The notes under the pieces are model-generated. The model made no database searches and was not told where the DNA came from. It saw only the letters and a program-made list of their open reading frames with translations. 64,000 bases of DNA, taken from Pseudoscleropodium purum. Its lineage: Eukaryota > Streptophyta > Bryopsida > Hypnales > Brachytheciaceae. The stretch is taken from contig OZ017800.1 of NCBI GenBank assembly GCA_963969395.1, forward strand, positions 15,284,479-15,348,478, written 5' to 3'. The position numbers were made by a program, and so were the translations under genes. This document shows, piece after piece, positions 47,380 to 58,920 of this stretch; position 1 is the stretch's first letter, and each line of letters opens with the position of its first letter.

Positions 47380-47652
47380 TGTCGCAGCTTAGAATTTTGA
47401 TTTTCTTAGTATACACCAAAATAGGAACGGAAACTAGTCATTAGCTAACCGGATCCGATTAGGTGGGGAAGGAAAACTCAGAATTAGCACGGAACATGAA
47501 GTAGTGGGCTTCTTGGATCTAATCCGGTCAGGAGTAACTAACGACGGAAACGAAATGTAACACGGATTAGGTCTAGGACCGGATGATGATGATGAACCGG
47601 ATTATGATGGTAAACCGGATTCATGATGACAAACCGGAAAGGGTCCAGGGAC

Positions 47653-47659
47653 TATATAA
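47653..47659 (+). promoter_or_regulatory. TATA box, promoter 1 of LTR 4
   Basis: TATATAA in the same context as in LTR 1, about 176 bp before the LTR-ORF ATG. Confidence 0.65.
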
Positions 47660-47834
47660 GGAGGAGCTTTCACTGTTGCACCCCCTTTTAGAAACTTGAC
47701 CTTGAGCGCGCGGTTGAGTTTTTGTCGTTTGTGCGTCTGTGCGTTTGTGTTTTGTCTGTTTTGCTTCCGGTTGAGATCGGAGAGAGGAAGTGAGGAACGG
47801 GACGTGCGGCTAGGAGAGAGTGAGGTAGTTTCGA

Positions 47835-49499
47835 GTGGGAATGCCTCCGCTACGTAGGTCTAGACCAGCAAGTCCCTCTACAGGTGAGGTGAAGCTCCGG
47901 AAAGTTATTCCGGTTATTCCCTCCACAGAGCCGGAAAAGTTTGAACTCATGGATGATCTCAAATCCATGGATTGCGTAGGGTTTGCCGAGAAACCCTGGG
48001 GATTTAGGGAGGAGAGAATGGTCAAGGAGCTCCTCGGAAAGTTGTCCAACCAGTTTGACAACACCGTGAGAGGAACTCCCGTCAGCTGGAACGAGGGGAT
48101 GTGGAGAACGGTTTACGGTTTCCGGGCAGGAGGTTTGGGGATGGCGAGCCGGAAGGATGAGTTTGTCCGAGGGAAGTTCAAGGGAGCCGTCAACCCGAAG
48201 GACGGATACGCGGTCGAGGATTGCTTGGATGACCGACACCGTCGGCTCCTGCAATTCCTGGTTCCGGTCCTTCACCCGGAGAAGCCGACCAGGGTGACGA
48301 TCACCCTCGGCAACACCATTTTCGGTGCCCTCAGTGGTACCCGGAAAGTGGACTGGGCACGGATCATTTCCGATCTCGTGGCCCAGCTGGTTAGTAGGGT
48401 TGGGAAGAAAAGGGCCACTCGAGTGTGCCCTTATCTCTTCCACCTCTATCGGGAGAACCAAGTCCTCACCGACATGGAGGAGAGGGCGTGGAAGACGCAG
48501 GAAGTGTTCCTAAAGTATGGGGAGTCGGAGACGGATGACGAGGCCGAATCCGATTCCGGGTCAGACCGGGAGTCCAGCGAGGAAGAGGAGGAGCCGATGC
48601 CGCCGATCAAGCGACAGAAGCTGACGCCTCCATACAAGCATGGGACGCCTCCCGGTCAAGACAAATCGGCCCCGGAGGAGAAACCGGAAGCCGAGAAGAC
48701 CAATTCCGGGGGAGATCCGGATATGCAAGATTCGTTCAACGGACTGATCAACGTCCTCTGCAACATCAGGGCGGATTGGGAGGTCAAGCATAGGACGCTT
48801 GAGGCGATCGGCCAGTTGGTGGGTGCGCCACCGGACAGCAAATTGGCGGAACAGGTGGCGGAGTGCATCACGAATCCGGAAGAGACCCGGAAGCAGGAAG
48901 CCGAGATCCGCCGGTTACAAGAGGAGGTAGATAAACTGAAGGCAACACTTTTTGCCTATCAGGAAGACGTGACGGCCGCTCGGGAGATGGCGGAGGAGAC
49001 TCGGAAGGTGGCCGAGCAGATCAAGGCGGTCCTGGGAGAGACCGGAACGGCCGCTGCCAAGGCGAAGCTCTTCGACGAGAAGATCCACGAAGAGAAGAAA
49101 CTATCCGGTTCCCGGATGGTTCGGATTCTCGCGGACTTCGCCGAGCAGGTGGAGACGGCAATGGTGGAGGGGCGGAAGGCTGTGGACCGGATTGAGGAGA
49201 GCAGCCGGAAGCTGACCAGGGCAACGTGCGACAAAGGTATTCACCTTTCGGACATCTCGCTACCGGACCTCTTTCCGGACGCGACTATGGCGAAGGATAG
49301 GAAGGATTGGACTCCTGAGTCCAAGAAGTCTGCACGGACTGGGACTCCGGGCACGAGACCGGATATCACCATCGACCTGGAGTCTCCACCCGGACCGAAT
49401 CCTACGGAGGGGGAACGGGTCCGGAATTTAAGCGAAGTCTTCGAGGAGCTAGTCCCGGAGGTTGGAAGCCCGACGATAGGATCTAGAGTTGTAGGGTAG
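47835..49499 (+). CDS. LTR-encoded 554-residue protein (copy 4, intact)
   Basis: Same length and domain order as copy 1. The first half is nearly identical to copy 1 (RTVYGFRAG, AWKTQEVFLKYG). From about residue 310 it instead carries variants shared with LTR 6: DMQDSFNGLINV, LEAIGQLVGAPPDS. The coiled coil, NLS-like patch and DITIDLESPP are intact. The mosaic pattern points to recombination between LTR lineages. Confidence 0.85.
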   Translation: MGMPPLRRSRPASPSTGEVKLRKVIPVIPSTEPEKFELMDDLKSMDCVGFAEKPWGFREERMVKELLGKLSNQFDNTVRGTPVSWNEGMWRTVYGFRAGGLGMASRKDEFVRGKFKGAVNPKDGYAVEDCLDDRHRRLLQFLVPVLHPEKPTRVTITLGNTIFGALSGTRKVDWARIISDLVAQLVSRVGKKRATRVCPYLFHLYRENQVLTDMEERAWKTQEVFLKYGESETDDEAESDSGSDRESSEEEEEPMPPIKRQKLTPPYKHGTPPGQDKSAPEEKPEAEKTNSGGDPDMQDSFNGLINVLCNIRADWEVKHRTLEAIGQLVGAPPDSKLAEQVAECITNPEETRKQEAEIRRLQEEVDKLKATLFAYQEDVTAAREMAEETRKVAEQIKAVLGETGTAAAKAKLFDEKIHEEKKLSGSRMVRILADFAEQVETAMVEGRKAVDRIEESSRKLTRATCDKGIHLSDISLPDLFPDATMAKDRKDWTPESKKSARTGTPGTRPDITIDLESPPGPNPTEGERVRNLSEVFEELVPEVGSPTIGSRVVG

Positions 49500-49650
49500 A
49501 TAGGATTTTAATTTCAGTTAGGGGTAGGAGCGGATCCGGATCCGGATCCGGCTCAACAGTATTAGGTTAGACCGGAAGTTAGATTAGGGTGGCGGCGGAC
49601 CTCTACGGGTTTTCCGCTCCTTTTTGTGCTTTTAGGGTTTTTACCCTTTG

Positions 49651-49659
49651 TATATAAAT
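49651..49659 (+). promoter_or_regulatory. TATA box, putative promoter 2 of LTR 4
   Basis: TATATAAAT after TTTTAGGGTTTTTACCC, the same position relative to the ORF stop as in LTR 1. Confidence 0.55.
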
Positions 49660-50687
49660 TGGTTCCCGCGATGGGAATTGGGAGTTTTTCCATTCTGCAA
49701 ACTTCTTGTACTTTTCTATTCTCTTCGTTGTGTATCTCTCTCCAGCGCGACAGGATTGTATGATGTGGAGCTAGGATAGTACGAGTTGGTTTGCGAGTGA
49801 TTTCTCCCCTTGGTGTTTATTTTCCGATCCTAGGTGCATGTGAGTAGGTACCAAAGAGTTGGGAGTGAACTTAGTTCCTCAGCACCTCTAGAGTTTGAGA
49901 TTCCGGGTGAGAAAGCCGTTGTTAGGCTAGGCGGGTAGGGAGGGATTCCTTAGCTGCGCTAGAACTCCCGGGTGGGAAATCCGGTTGAGTATCCGATCTC
50001 CTGTGAGGTCTCACCACCCGTATGGGTAACGGAAGAACTTTAGTTGATGTTGGAACGGACGGGTGCACTTGTAACCACCTGTCTTCGCACGGATCGGAAG
50101 TAGCATCAAGGTCGTTGTAGTATGAGAGGGTCGAGTGTGGGGTCTTTGTGTGACCTACAATCCGGATTACTATCTGGGTTGTTGTGAAGGGCCAAACCGG
50201 ATCCGAATTAGCTTAGGAGTTTAGGAAGTAGGACAGTGGGTCTTCAGCCACTATAAGTCACAGAAGGAGTGGTGGGCCTACCACTCTCAAAATTAAGCGG
50301 CGACCCCTCTGATGGTGAAACAGAGGCAAAACTAAACCGGATAGGATTACGGGTACAGGATGACCATCCGGACCGGATTGGTCAGGACGGATTTCCAGGA
50401 TCGGAAGTTGTGAGATCCTGGGATTTGGGTATTGTTACGGACCGGATAGTTAGTAGGACCGGAAGAAGGAGAAATCCGGTCTATAGTTATCCAGTATGGT
50501 GGTGTTTCTGGTTCTAGATCTAGGACCGGAAAGTAAGATTGGGATACTGACTCAGCTTAACCGCTTAATAGAGCTAGATACTTTACAGGATCTCGTGGGT
50601 TCGATCTTTAGAGTCACTTAGTTATACTCTAGAGCGATTTTTGTGAGTATAATGGGGAATTGACTTGCCCTGTGCTGCGACAGTAGG

Positions 50688-53200
50688 TCTATTCAAAAGT
50701 CTAAAATAAAAAGTCAAAAAGCTCAAGGACGCTCATGTAACCCTAAAACCCTAAACTCTAAAACCCTAAACACCTCTCTCGAAGTCAGATTCTTTACCAG
50801 TCAAAAGTTATGTGCGATTTTCAGTGTCGGCAGCATTTCGGCAAATTGAGTATGAAACGGCGGATGCAAATAGAATGGATGGATGAAAATGAAATGGACG
50901 ATGAAAATGGAATGCACCACTTAAAAATAAATGGGTGCATGAAAATGAATGAAGGGTAGGATTTCTAAGAATTAGGATTATAGAAGATGAAGAGTAAATC
51001 CGATGTTAGGGTTTAGGGTTTAGGGCTACATAAGTGTTTGATGGTTTTAGAAAATTGGGGTTCTTCAAGGGTTTAGGGTTTTTATTACATTTACTCCCCT
51101 ATTTTTCATCCACTGCAATCGAATTCCATAGAAGGGTCACCATTTTATGGAGAGATATAACGATTTAGAAAAAGAATCAAAGGGTTTTGATGAAAAATCT
51201 TGGAGGTGAAAGTGGATGAAGTACACAAATTAGGGCTTAGTATAAAATGGATATAAAATGAAATGAAAAAAAAAATGACTATTAGGAACATAAAAGCCTA
51301 TTTTCACATAATTAATAAAAAAATGACATTGAAAAATAATATATTTTTTATTTTTTATAGTCAAATCATATTACTTAAGAATAAGAAAAGAATATTATTA
51401 ATAAAAAATTTCAATTACTTTCTTATAATTTATGTAATATAGTTTTTTCTTCACTAGATTTCATTTTACAACATCACAAGACCTAATCTAGTGATTGTTA
51501 TGGATTTTTGAACTTATTTAGATATGTGCATAGTATATAATGAAGAAATAAATCTCTACATATAATTTTTTTAGGGTTTTAGGATTTAGGATTTAGGGTT
51601 ACAAGAGCGTTCTTTAGGCTTTTGATTTTTTAGGCATGGTTTTTATTGCACCTACCCCCCCATCTGTGAACGTTGTGAATGTTCACAAAAATGTTGGTTT
51701 GAGCCTAAATTTTTTCTTCGTTTGTGAGATATAGCGACTTTGACTTTAGGGTTTGGAAGTTTGACTTTGCAATTGTGGCTTTGTTTTGAAGACCCCAAAA
51801 GTGAAAGATATCTTTTTGGATTGGGCTTGATGATAGCTTCTCAAAAAGTTATTGTCGGGCTAAAAATAACAACTTCTATTTTGGACCCCAATCGTTGTGC
51901 AAGGGTACACGGACTTTTGGATAGGGTCTCGAATGGAAATTTAGACTCGAGGACCTTATAGGCCTTGGTCGTGGGCCTCCCCAATGACGTGGCACTTTAC
52001 GATTGGACGTTCCATGCATGAGATACGTGCGGATGAAGTTCGGTTGGAGCAAACTTCATCCGTCGGTTGCTAGGAATTAGAAGGCCGGATGATAAAGGTA
52101 AAGCTTGTTTTGGAAAGCTAGAACAAGCATCTATGACGTGGGGCCTAGGGTTTAGGGTTTAGGGATTAGGTTACAAGGGTGTCCCCGAATTTTTGACCCC
52201 TTTATTTTGAGTCAAAATTTTGTCTCCCCCCCCCATTTTCATACATTGTACGTCCAATGGAAAAAAAAACGCCTAAAAAGTTTCACCATTTGCGAGATAT
52301 AGCAAATTTAACTTTCGGAGGGTGAGTTGACTTTGCTCATGGTTAGGTTTTTGGAGATTCGAATTGGACCTACCGCCCTATTTGTGGATGTTGTGATTGT
52401 ATTGGTGCCATTTATTTTTAGTTTAGGGTTTAAGGTTAGAAGTTATGAGGGTTTGAAAATGGTCAATTAGGGTTGGCTATCTTTATAACAGTGAAGAGTT
52501 TGGAAGATTGGAAGATACTCGGAGTGTTCTACAAGTCAAACTGTCCATATCTCCTCCAAAAAGCCATATGTTAAGGCTTTTTTTACTCCATTGTGTTCAC
52601 AACCCTTGCAAATGGGGGGGGGGGGGGGGGGTAGGTATCTTTGAATTTTTCAAACTCATGAAATTGAAGAAGATAACAACCCTCAAACTCACTTTTCAAA
52701 TGCTTGCAGCACTCAATCCAAAACTTTTTTTGAAACACCAACACTACCATTGGTTTAAGAATGCCCACGAATAAGGGGGTATGTCATTTCAAAATTTGAA
52801 AATAGATGCGTATGATGAAAGTCAACACACTCCAAAAAAGTCAAACTTGTTATATCTCGCAAACAGTGATACATTTAAGGCGGATTTTTTCACCATTGGA
52901 TGCACAATACTTGATAATGGGGGGGTAAACAAAATCTCAACCTAAACTAAGGATGTCAAAATTTTGGGAATACCCTTGTAACCCTAAAACTGCAATACCA
53001 AAGTCAAACCTACAGACCCGAAAGTCAAAGTTGCTATATCTCGCAAACGGAGAAAAAATTAGAGTCTAACTTTTCATCTTTGGAATCGCAAGGCTTGCTA
53101 ATGGGGGGTATGTGCAATAAAAACCACCCCCAAAAAAAAAAAAACCCTAGGAACGCTCTTATAACCCTAAACCATATTCTCACAGTTTTGATGAGAACTA
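50688..53200. repeat. Telomere-motif repeat family Y, degenerate copies right of LTR 4
   Basis: Continuation of the interrupted copy (50683-50775) is followed by several degenerate units in both orientations. Each has a TATATCTCGCAAA or TTTGCGAGATATA core near 51725, 52290, 52852 and 53035, a nearby G or C run of 6-18 bases, and CCCTAAA or TTTAGGG motifs (51006-51024, 51590, 52144-52165). No gene is supported; the 73-codon frame at 51740-51961 is unrecognised. Confidence 0.75.
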
Positions 53201-55159
53201 GGCTAACTGGCTGAGGCTCCGAGAATGTGATGACATTTTGATAATTCTCTTTACTTGCAACTTTTGTTTTTCGGGTAATTTTCCATGTTAATGTATGATT
53301 GTGAAGATATTAGTTGCATGGTGGTGAGGACGTGAAATGTTCTTGTTTTTTTGACCCTAAACCCTAAAAACCGAATCAATTTTGTTCGATTGTTAATTGT
53401 GCCAGTTCTACCAGTAGTGAAAGAGCTCATCGCCACATAATTAGTTCTTGTGGAGTTTGAAGTATGAATCACTAATTTGGATTGTGTAATTTCATTTGTG
53501 AAGTAACAATTATTGTCTCTTTCTAGCTCATTTTTGGTTATGTGAGCAGGCCATTTCCTCATCCAGGATTTATTTAATTATTCCTGAGTACAGATTTATC
53601 CTAGGACTTTTTGCAAATTAGCGTCCCCTCAGAATGGAAGAATCTAGAGTCAAAACATTCCTTCAAAAATAGTTTTTGAGCGACCTATCATTCAAAATTG
53701 AATCCTTGTTTAGTTTTAAAATTACACGACATCAACTCCAAAACTTATTCTTCTTTCACCCTTTTAATTCAAATAAGCTAAATTAATAAGTAAGCAATGC
53801 CCAATTTTTACAGTGAAAAATTGCTCATTAATCTAGCTTTTCCATTCTTACAACTTTACAAAGAGGTGCAATGCCAAAATTAAAATTCAACATGTATTTT
53901 CATAGAGTATAAACTAATGTGAATTTGATACATATGTATTTCAAGAAAAAATATCATTATTAAATAGAAATTTAGATTTTGTCAAGACAATTTCATCTTA
54001 TAAATCATTTATTACTAGAATGGCCAATATTATTTTTAGCTATTCAACTCCAAATTCAATACTCCAAGTTTTCTAACTTACTCAACTTCATCTTTTTCTA
54101 TTGACCCTTTAACCCCTAAACATCTTGGAAGGCCTTTTGTGCCTATATGTGAAATGTGTACAATGAATTCATGAAGAGTCTTGGGAAAATTTACTAGTGA
54201 CTTCAAGCATACCTGTCTTCAATCGGAATGGTTCAAAGTCTAAACTCTTATAAATTGCACCTAAAGAAAATTTGGAATTCAACCATATATGAAGGATACG
54301 GTGGTGTACTAAAAGAGCCCAAGGCTGTTGAGGGTTTAAAGAGAAAATAACCATTTTCTTGCTCTCATATTTATTTAATTACTAGATTGCAAATTTCATA
54401 TAGAAACATTAGTTCTTTTGTGCAAAAACTATTTTTTTTAGACCTACACATGCAACTTTGTTGATTAAATCTAGAGGTAATACATTCTTGCTACTTTTGA
54501 ATTTCAATATGATGAATTGGAATAGTCATTCTAAACCGTTGAATACATGTTCTTTACAATGTTAGCTCAAATCAACAATATAGACCGAATTTGGGACTCT
54601 TTGGATGTTAGCAAGTTGTGATGCCATAGCCAAGGCATCCAAAACGCATTAAAAAAAATGGAATTATTTTGTAGTAGAATGAAAAAATTGTGCTCTATGT
54701 GAGTGTGATAATATCAAACTCTAATTTACTAAAGTATGCTAGTCTACAATATTGGATGTCAAATTTTTTAATAATTACATTTGTATAGGGCTTCTTGTTA
54801 TACCATATAGTATATTAGTTTAAAAAAAAAGGCAAGTTGATATTTAGGAGAAGTAACAAGGAAAAATAAAAGTATCTAATGAGAATCTTAATCTAATTGT
54901 AGGCTTGTAGGACCAATATGTAGAATCAAAATGAACAAGGCTACATTTTACAATTGGGATGACAAAACAAATGATTGCAAGAAATAGTACTATATAGTAC
55001 TACAAGTACTATGTGTCAGCAACGGCCTACAAATGTATACTATTGATTCAAGGCACTTACAAATTTAAACCATTGATTCAATAATATCCAATACTATGCA
55101 ATACTATATATTGCTACAAAGTACTACAAAAGCCATTGGAGACAAAAAAAAATAGTAGA
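53201..55159. other. AT-rich spacer, no gene
   Basis: No supported coding frame, RNA gene or clear repeat boundary. Confidence 0.5.
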
Positions 55160-55610
55160 GTGTGAACCATTGAGATGGTTCACATTTTGAAAATATAAAA
55201 AATAGGGACAATAGGTAAAATTTTTGAATTAGGAAGTGCTAAAATTCTAAACTACACTATTAATATTAGTTAATAGGCTTTTTAATATAAATGTTGAACT
55301 TAAACCTAAAACTACATCCAAATTATAAATTAACAAAAAAGTGAACTAAAAACAAGACTTAGAACTAAAAACAAACAAAAAACAAGATAAAAAGCACAAA
55401 ATGGGATAAACATAATGGGTTCATGAGGAATTAGTAAGCTTAAAATCAATGTTTAGACACCTATATGGGAGAAAAACCACTAATTTAGAGTAAAAACAGC
55501 AACTAAGAGCATTTTGATTATGAATTAGAGATGGATGAAAGTGATTAGGAATGTAGTTAGGAGAGGATGAGGGTCGAATTAGGGTTGGGAGCTTTTTCTT
55601 CCTCTCTCTC
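55160..55610 (-). repeat. Repeat family X, copy B, first part
   Basis: Reverse complement of about 39985-40445: it starts with the terminal palindrome GTGAACCATTGAGATGGTTC, then TTTTGAAAATATAAAAAATA and GGGACAATAGGTAAA, and ends in GGGTCGAATTAGGGTTGGGA and a CT microsatellite. LTR 5 sits in that microsatellite. Confidence 0.85.
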
Positions 55611-58600
55611 TGTCGCAGCACAGGGCAGGTCAATTCCCCATTATACTCACAAAAATCGCTCTAGAGTATAACTAAGTGACTCTAAAGATCGAACCCACGA
55701 GATCCTGTGAAGTATCTAGCTCTATTAAGCAGTTAAGCTCAGTCAGTATGCCAATCTTACTTTCCGGTCCTAGATCTAGAACCAGAAATACTACCACACC
55801 GGATAACTACAGACCGGATTACTCCTTCTTCCGGTCCTACTAACTATCCGGTCCGTACAAACACCCAAATCCCAGGATCTCACAACTTCCGATCTTGGAA
55901 ATCCGTCCTGACCAATCCGGTCGGGATGGTCATCCTGTACTCGTAATCCTATCCGGTTTGGTTTTGCCTCTGTTTCACCATCAGAGGGGTCGCCGCTTAA
56001 TTTTGAGAGTGGTAGGCCCACCACTCCTTCCGTGACTTATAGTGGCTGAAGACCCACTGTCCTACCTTCTAGACTCCTAAGCTAATCCGGATCCGGTTTG
56101 GTCCTTCACAACAACCCAGATAGCAATCCGGGTCGTAGGTCACACAAAGACCCCACACTCGACCCTCTCGTACTACAACGACCTTGATGCTACTTCCGAT
56201 CCGTGCGAAGACAGGTGGTTACAAGTGCACCCGTCCATTCCAACATCAACTAAAGTTCTTCCGTTACCCCTACGGGTGGTGAGACCTCACAGGAGATCGG
56301 ACACTCGACCGGATTTCCCACCCGGGAGTTCTAGCGCAGCTAAGGAATCCCTCCCTACCCGCCTAGCCTAACAACGGCTTTCTCACCCGGAATCTCAAAC
56401 TCTAGACGTGCTGAGGAACTAAGTTCACTCCCAACTCTTCGGTACCTACTCACATGCACCTTGGATCGGAAAATAAACACCAAGGGGAGAAATCACTTAC
56501 AAACCAACTCGTACTATCCTAGCTCCACATCATACAATCCTGTCGCGCTGGAGAGAGACACACAATGAGGAGAAGAGAAAGGTACAAGAAGTTTGCAAAA
56601 TGAAAAAACTCCCAATTCCCTTCGCAGGAACCGATTTATATACAAAGGGTCAAAACCCTAAAAGCACAAAAAGGAGCGGAAAACCCGTGGGGGTCCGCCG
56701 CCACCTAAATCTAACTTCCGGTCTAACCTAATACTATTGAGCCGGATCCGGATCCGGATCCGCTCCTACTCCTAACTGAAATTAAAATCCTATCTACCCT
56801 ACAACTCTAGATCCTATCGTCGGGCTTCCGACCTCCGGGGTTAGCTCCTCGAAGACTTCGCTCAAATTTCGGACCCGTTCCCCCTCCTCAGGATTCGGTC
56901 CGGGTGGAGACTCCAAGTCGATGGTAATATCCGGTCTCGAGCCCGGAGTCCCAGTCCGTGCAGACTTCTTGGACTCAGGAGTCCAATCCTTCCTGTCCTT
57001 TGCCATAGTTGCATCCGGAAAGAGGTCCGGTAGAGAGATGTCCGAAAGGTGAATACCTTTGTCGCACGTCGCTCCCGTCAGCTTCCAGCTGCTCTCCTCG
57101 ATCCGGTCCGCAGCCTTCCGCCCCTCCACCATTGCCGTCTCCACCTGCTCGGCGAAGTCCGCGAGAATCCGGACCATCCGGGAACCGGATAGTTTCTTCT
57201 CTTCGTGGATCTTCTCGTCGAAGAGCTTCGCCTTGGCCGCTGCCGTTCCGGTCTCTCCCAGGACCGTCTTGATCTGCTCGGCCACCTTCCGAGTCTCCTC
57301 CGCCATCTCCCGAGCGGCCGTCACGTCTTCCTGATAGGCGAAAAGTGTTGCCTTCAGTTTATCTACCTCCTCCTGCAACCGGCGGATCTCGGCTTCCTGC
57401 TTCCGGGTCTCTTCCGGATTCGTGATGCATTGCGCCACTTGTTCCGCCAAGTTGCTGTCCGCTGCAGCACCCACCAACTTGCCGATTGCCGCAAGCGTCC
57501 TGTGCTTCACCTCCCAATCCGCCCTGATGTTGCAGAGGACGTTGATCAGACCGTTGAACGGATCTTGCATATCCGGATCTCCCCCGGAATTGGTCTTCTC
57601 GGCTTCCGGTTTCTCCTCCGGGGCCGGTTTGTCTTGACCGGGAGGCGTCCCGCGCTTGTGTGGAGGCGTCAGCTTCTGTCGCTTGATCGGCGGCATCAAC
57701 TCCTCCTCTTCCTCGCTGGACTCCCGGTCTGACTCGGAATCGGATTCCGCTTCGTCATCCGTCTCCGACTCCCCATACTTCAGCAGCACTTCCTGCGTCT
57801 TCCACGCCTTCTCCTCTATGTTGGTGAGGACTTGGTTCTCCCGATAGAGGTGGAAGAGGTAAGGGCACACTGGAGTGGCCCTTTTCTTCCCAACCCTACT
57901 AACAAGCTGGGCCACGAGATCGGAAATGATCCGTGCCCAGTCCACTTTCCGGGTACCACTGAGGGCACCGAAAATGGTGTTGCCGAGGGTGATCGTCACC
58001 CTGGTCGGCTTCTCCGGGTGAAGAACCGGAACCAGGAATTGCAGGAGCCGACGGTGTCGGTCATCCAAGCAATCCTCGACCGCGTATCCGTCCTTCGGGT
58101 TGACGGCTCCCTTGAACTTCCCTCGGACAAACTCATCCTTCCGGCTCGCCATCCCCAAACCTCCTGCCCGTAAACCGTAAACCGCTCTCCACATCCCCTC
58201 GTTCCAGCTGACGGGAGCTCCCCTCACGGTGTTGTCAAATTGGTTGGACAACTTTCCGAGGAGCTCCTTGACCATTCTCTCCTCCCTAAAACCCCAAGGT
58301 TTCTCGGCAAACCCTACGCAACCCATGGATCTGAGATCATCCATGAGTTCAGCCTTTTCCGGCTCTGTGGAGGGAATAACCGGAATGACTTTCCGGAGCT
58401 TCACCTCGCCTCCAGAGGGACTCGCTTGCCTCGACCTACGTAGCTGAGGCATTCCCACTCACATCTACCTCACTCTCTCCTAGCCGCACGTCCCGTTCCT
58501 CACTTCCTCTCTCCGATCTCAACCGGAAGCAGAACAGACAAAACACAAACGCTCAGACGCACAAACGACAAAAACTCAACCGCGCACGCTCAAGGTCGAG

Positions 58601-58920
58601 TTTCTAAAAGGGGGTGCAACAGTGAAAGCTCCTCCTTTTATAGTCCCTGGACCCTTTCCGGTTTGTCATCATGAATCCGGTTTACCATCATAATCCGGTT
58701 CATCATCATCATCCGGTCCTAGACCTAATCCGTGTTACATTTCGTTTCCGTCGTTAGTTACTCCTGACCGGATTGGATCTAAGAAGCCCACTACTTCACG
58801 TTCCGTGCTAATTCTGAGTTTTCCTTTCCCACCTAATCGGATCCGGTTAGCTAATGACTAGTTTCCGTTCCTATTTTGGTGTATACTAAGAAAATCAAAA
58901 TTCTAAGCTGCGACACTCTC
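55606..58920 (-). mobile_element. Solo LTR 5 with target duplication CTCTC
   Basis: The unit is 55611-58915 (3305 bp), flanked by CTCTC. It is inserted into repeat family X copy B, whose two halves lie on either side. No PBS or PPT is present beside it. It carries an intact frame. Confidence 0.94.
56794..58458 (-). CDS. LTR-encoded 554-residue protein (copy 5, intact)
   Basis: Full-length frame on the minus strand from ATG 58458. It is the most diverged of the intact copies (MPQLRRSRQAS, ELMDDLRSMGCVG, NIEEKAWKTQEVLLKYG), but has the same length with no indels. Acidic run, IKRQK basic patch, coiled coil and DITIDLESPP are all kept. An uninterrupted frame in a diverged copy is compatible with past selection on the protein. 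Confidence 0.85.
   Translation of the reverse strand: MGMPQLRRSRQASPSGGEVKLRKVIPVIPSTEPEKAELMDDLRSMGCVGFAEKPWGFREERMVKELLGKLSNQFDNTVRGAPVSWNEGMWRAVYGLRAGGLGMASRKDEFVRGKFKGAVNPKDGYAVEDCLDDRHRRLLQFLVPVLHPEKPTRVTITLGNTIFGALSGTRKVDWARIISDLVAQLVSRVGKKRATPVCPYLFHLYRENQVLTNIEEKAWKTQEVLLKYGESETDDEAESDSESDRESSEEEEELMPPIKRQKLTPPHKRGTPPGQDKPAPEEKPEAEKTNSGGDPDMQDPFNGLINVLCNIRADWEVKHRTLAAIGKLVGAAADSNLAEQVAQCITNPEETRKQEAEIRRLQEEVDKLKATLFAYQEDVTAAREMAEETRKVAEQIKTVLGETGTAAAKAKLFDEKIHEEKKLSGSRMVRILADFAEQVETAMVEGRKAADRIEESSWKLTGATCDKGIHLSDISLPDLFPDATMAKDRKDWTPESKKSARTGTPGSRPDITIDLESPPGPNPEEGERVRNLSEVFEELTPEVGSPTIGSRVVG

Larger units (their letters stand above)
47375..50687 (+). mobile_element. Solo LTR 4 with target duplication GTAGG
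   Basis: The unit is 47380-50682 (3303 bp), flanked by GTAGG on both sides. Joining the flanks gives a sequence like the uninterrupted family Y copy at about 46918-46950 (GGGGTAGGTCTATTCAAAAG), so the pre-insertion site can be read directly. It is very similar to LTR 1 over most of its length and carries an intact frame. Confidence 0.95.
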
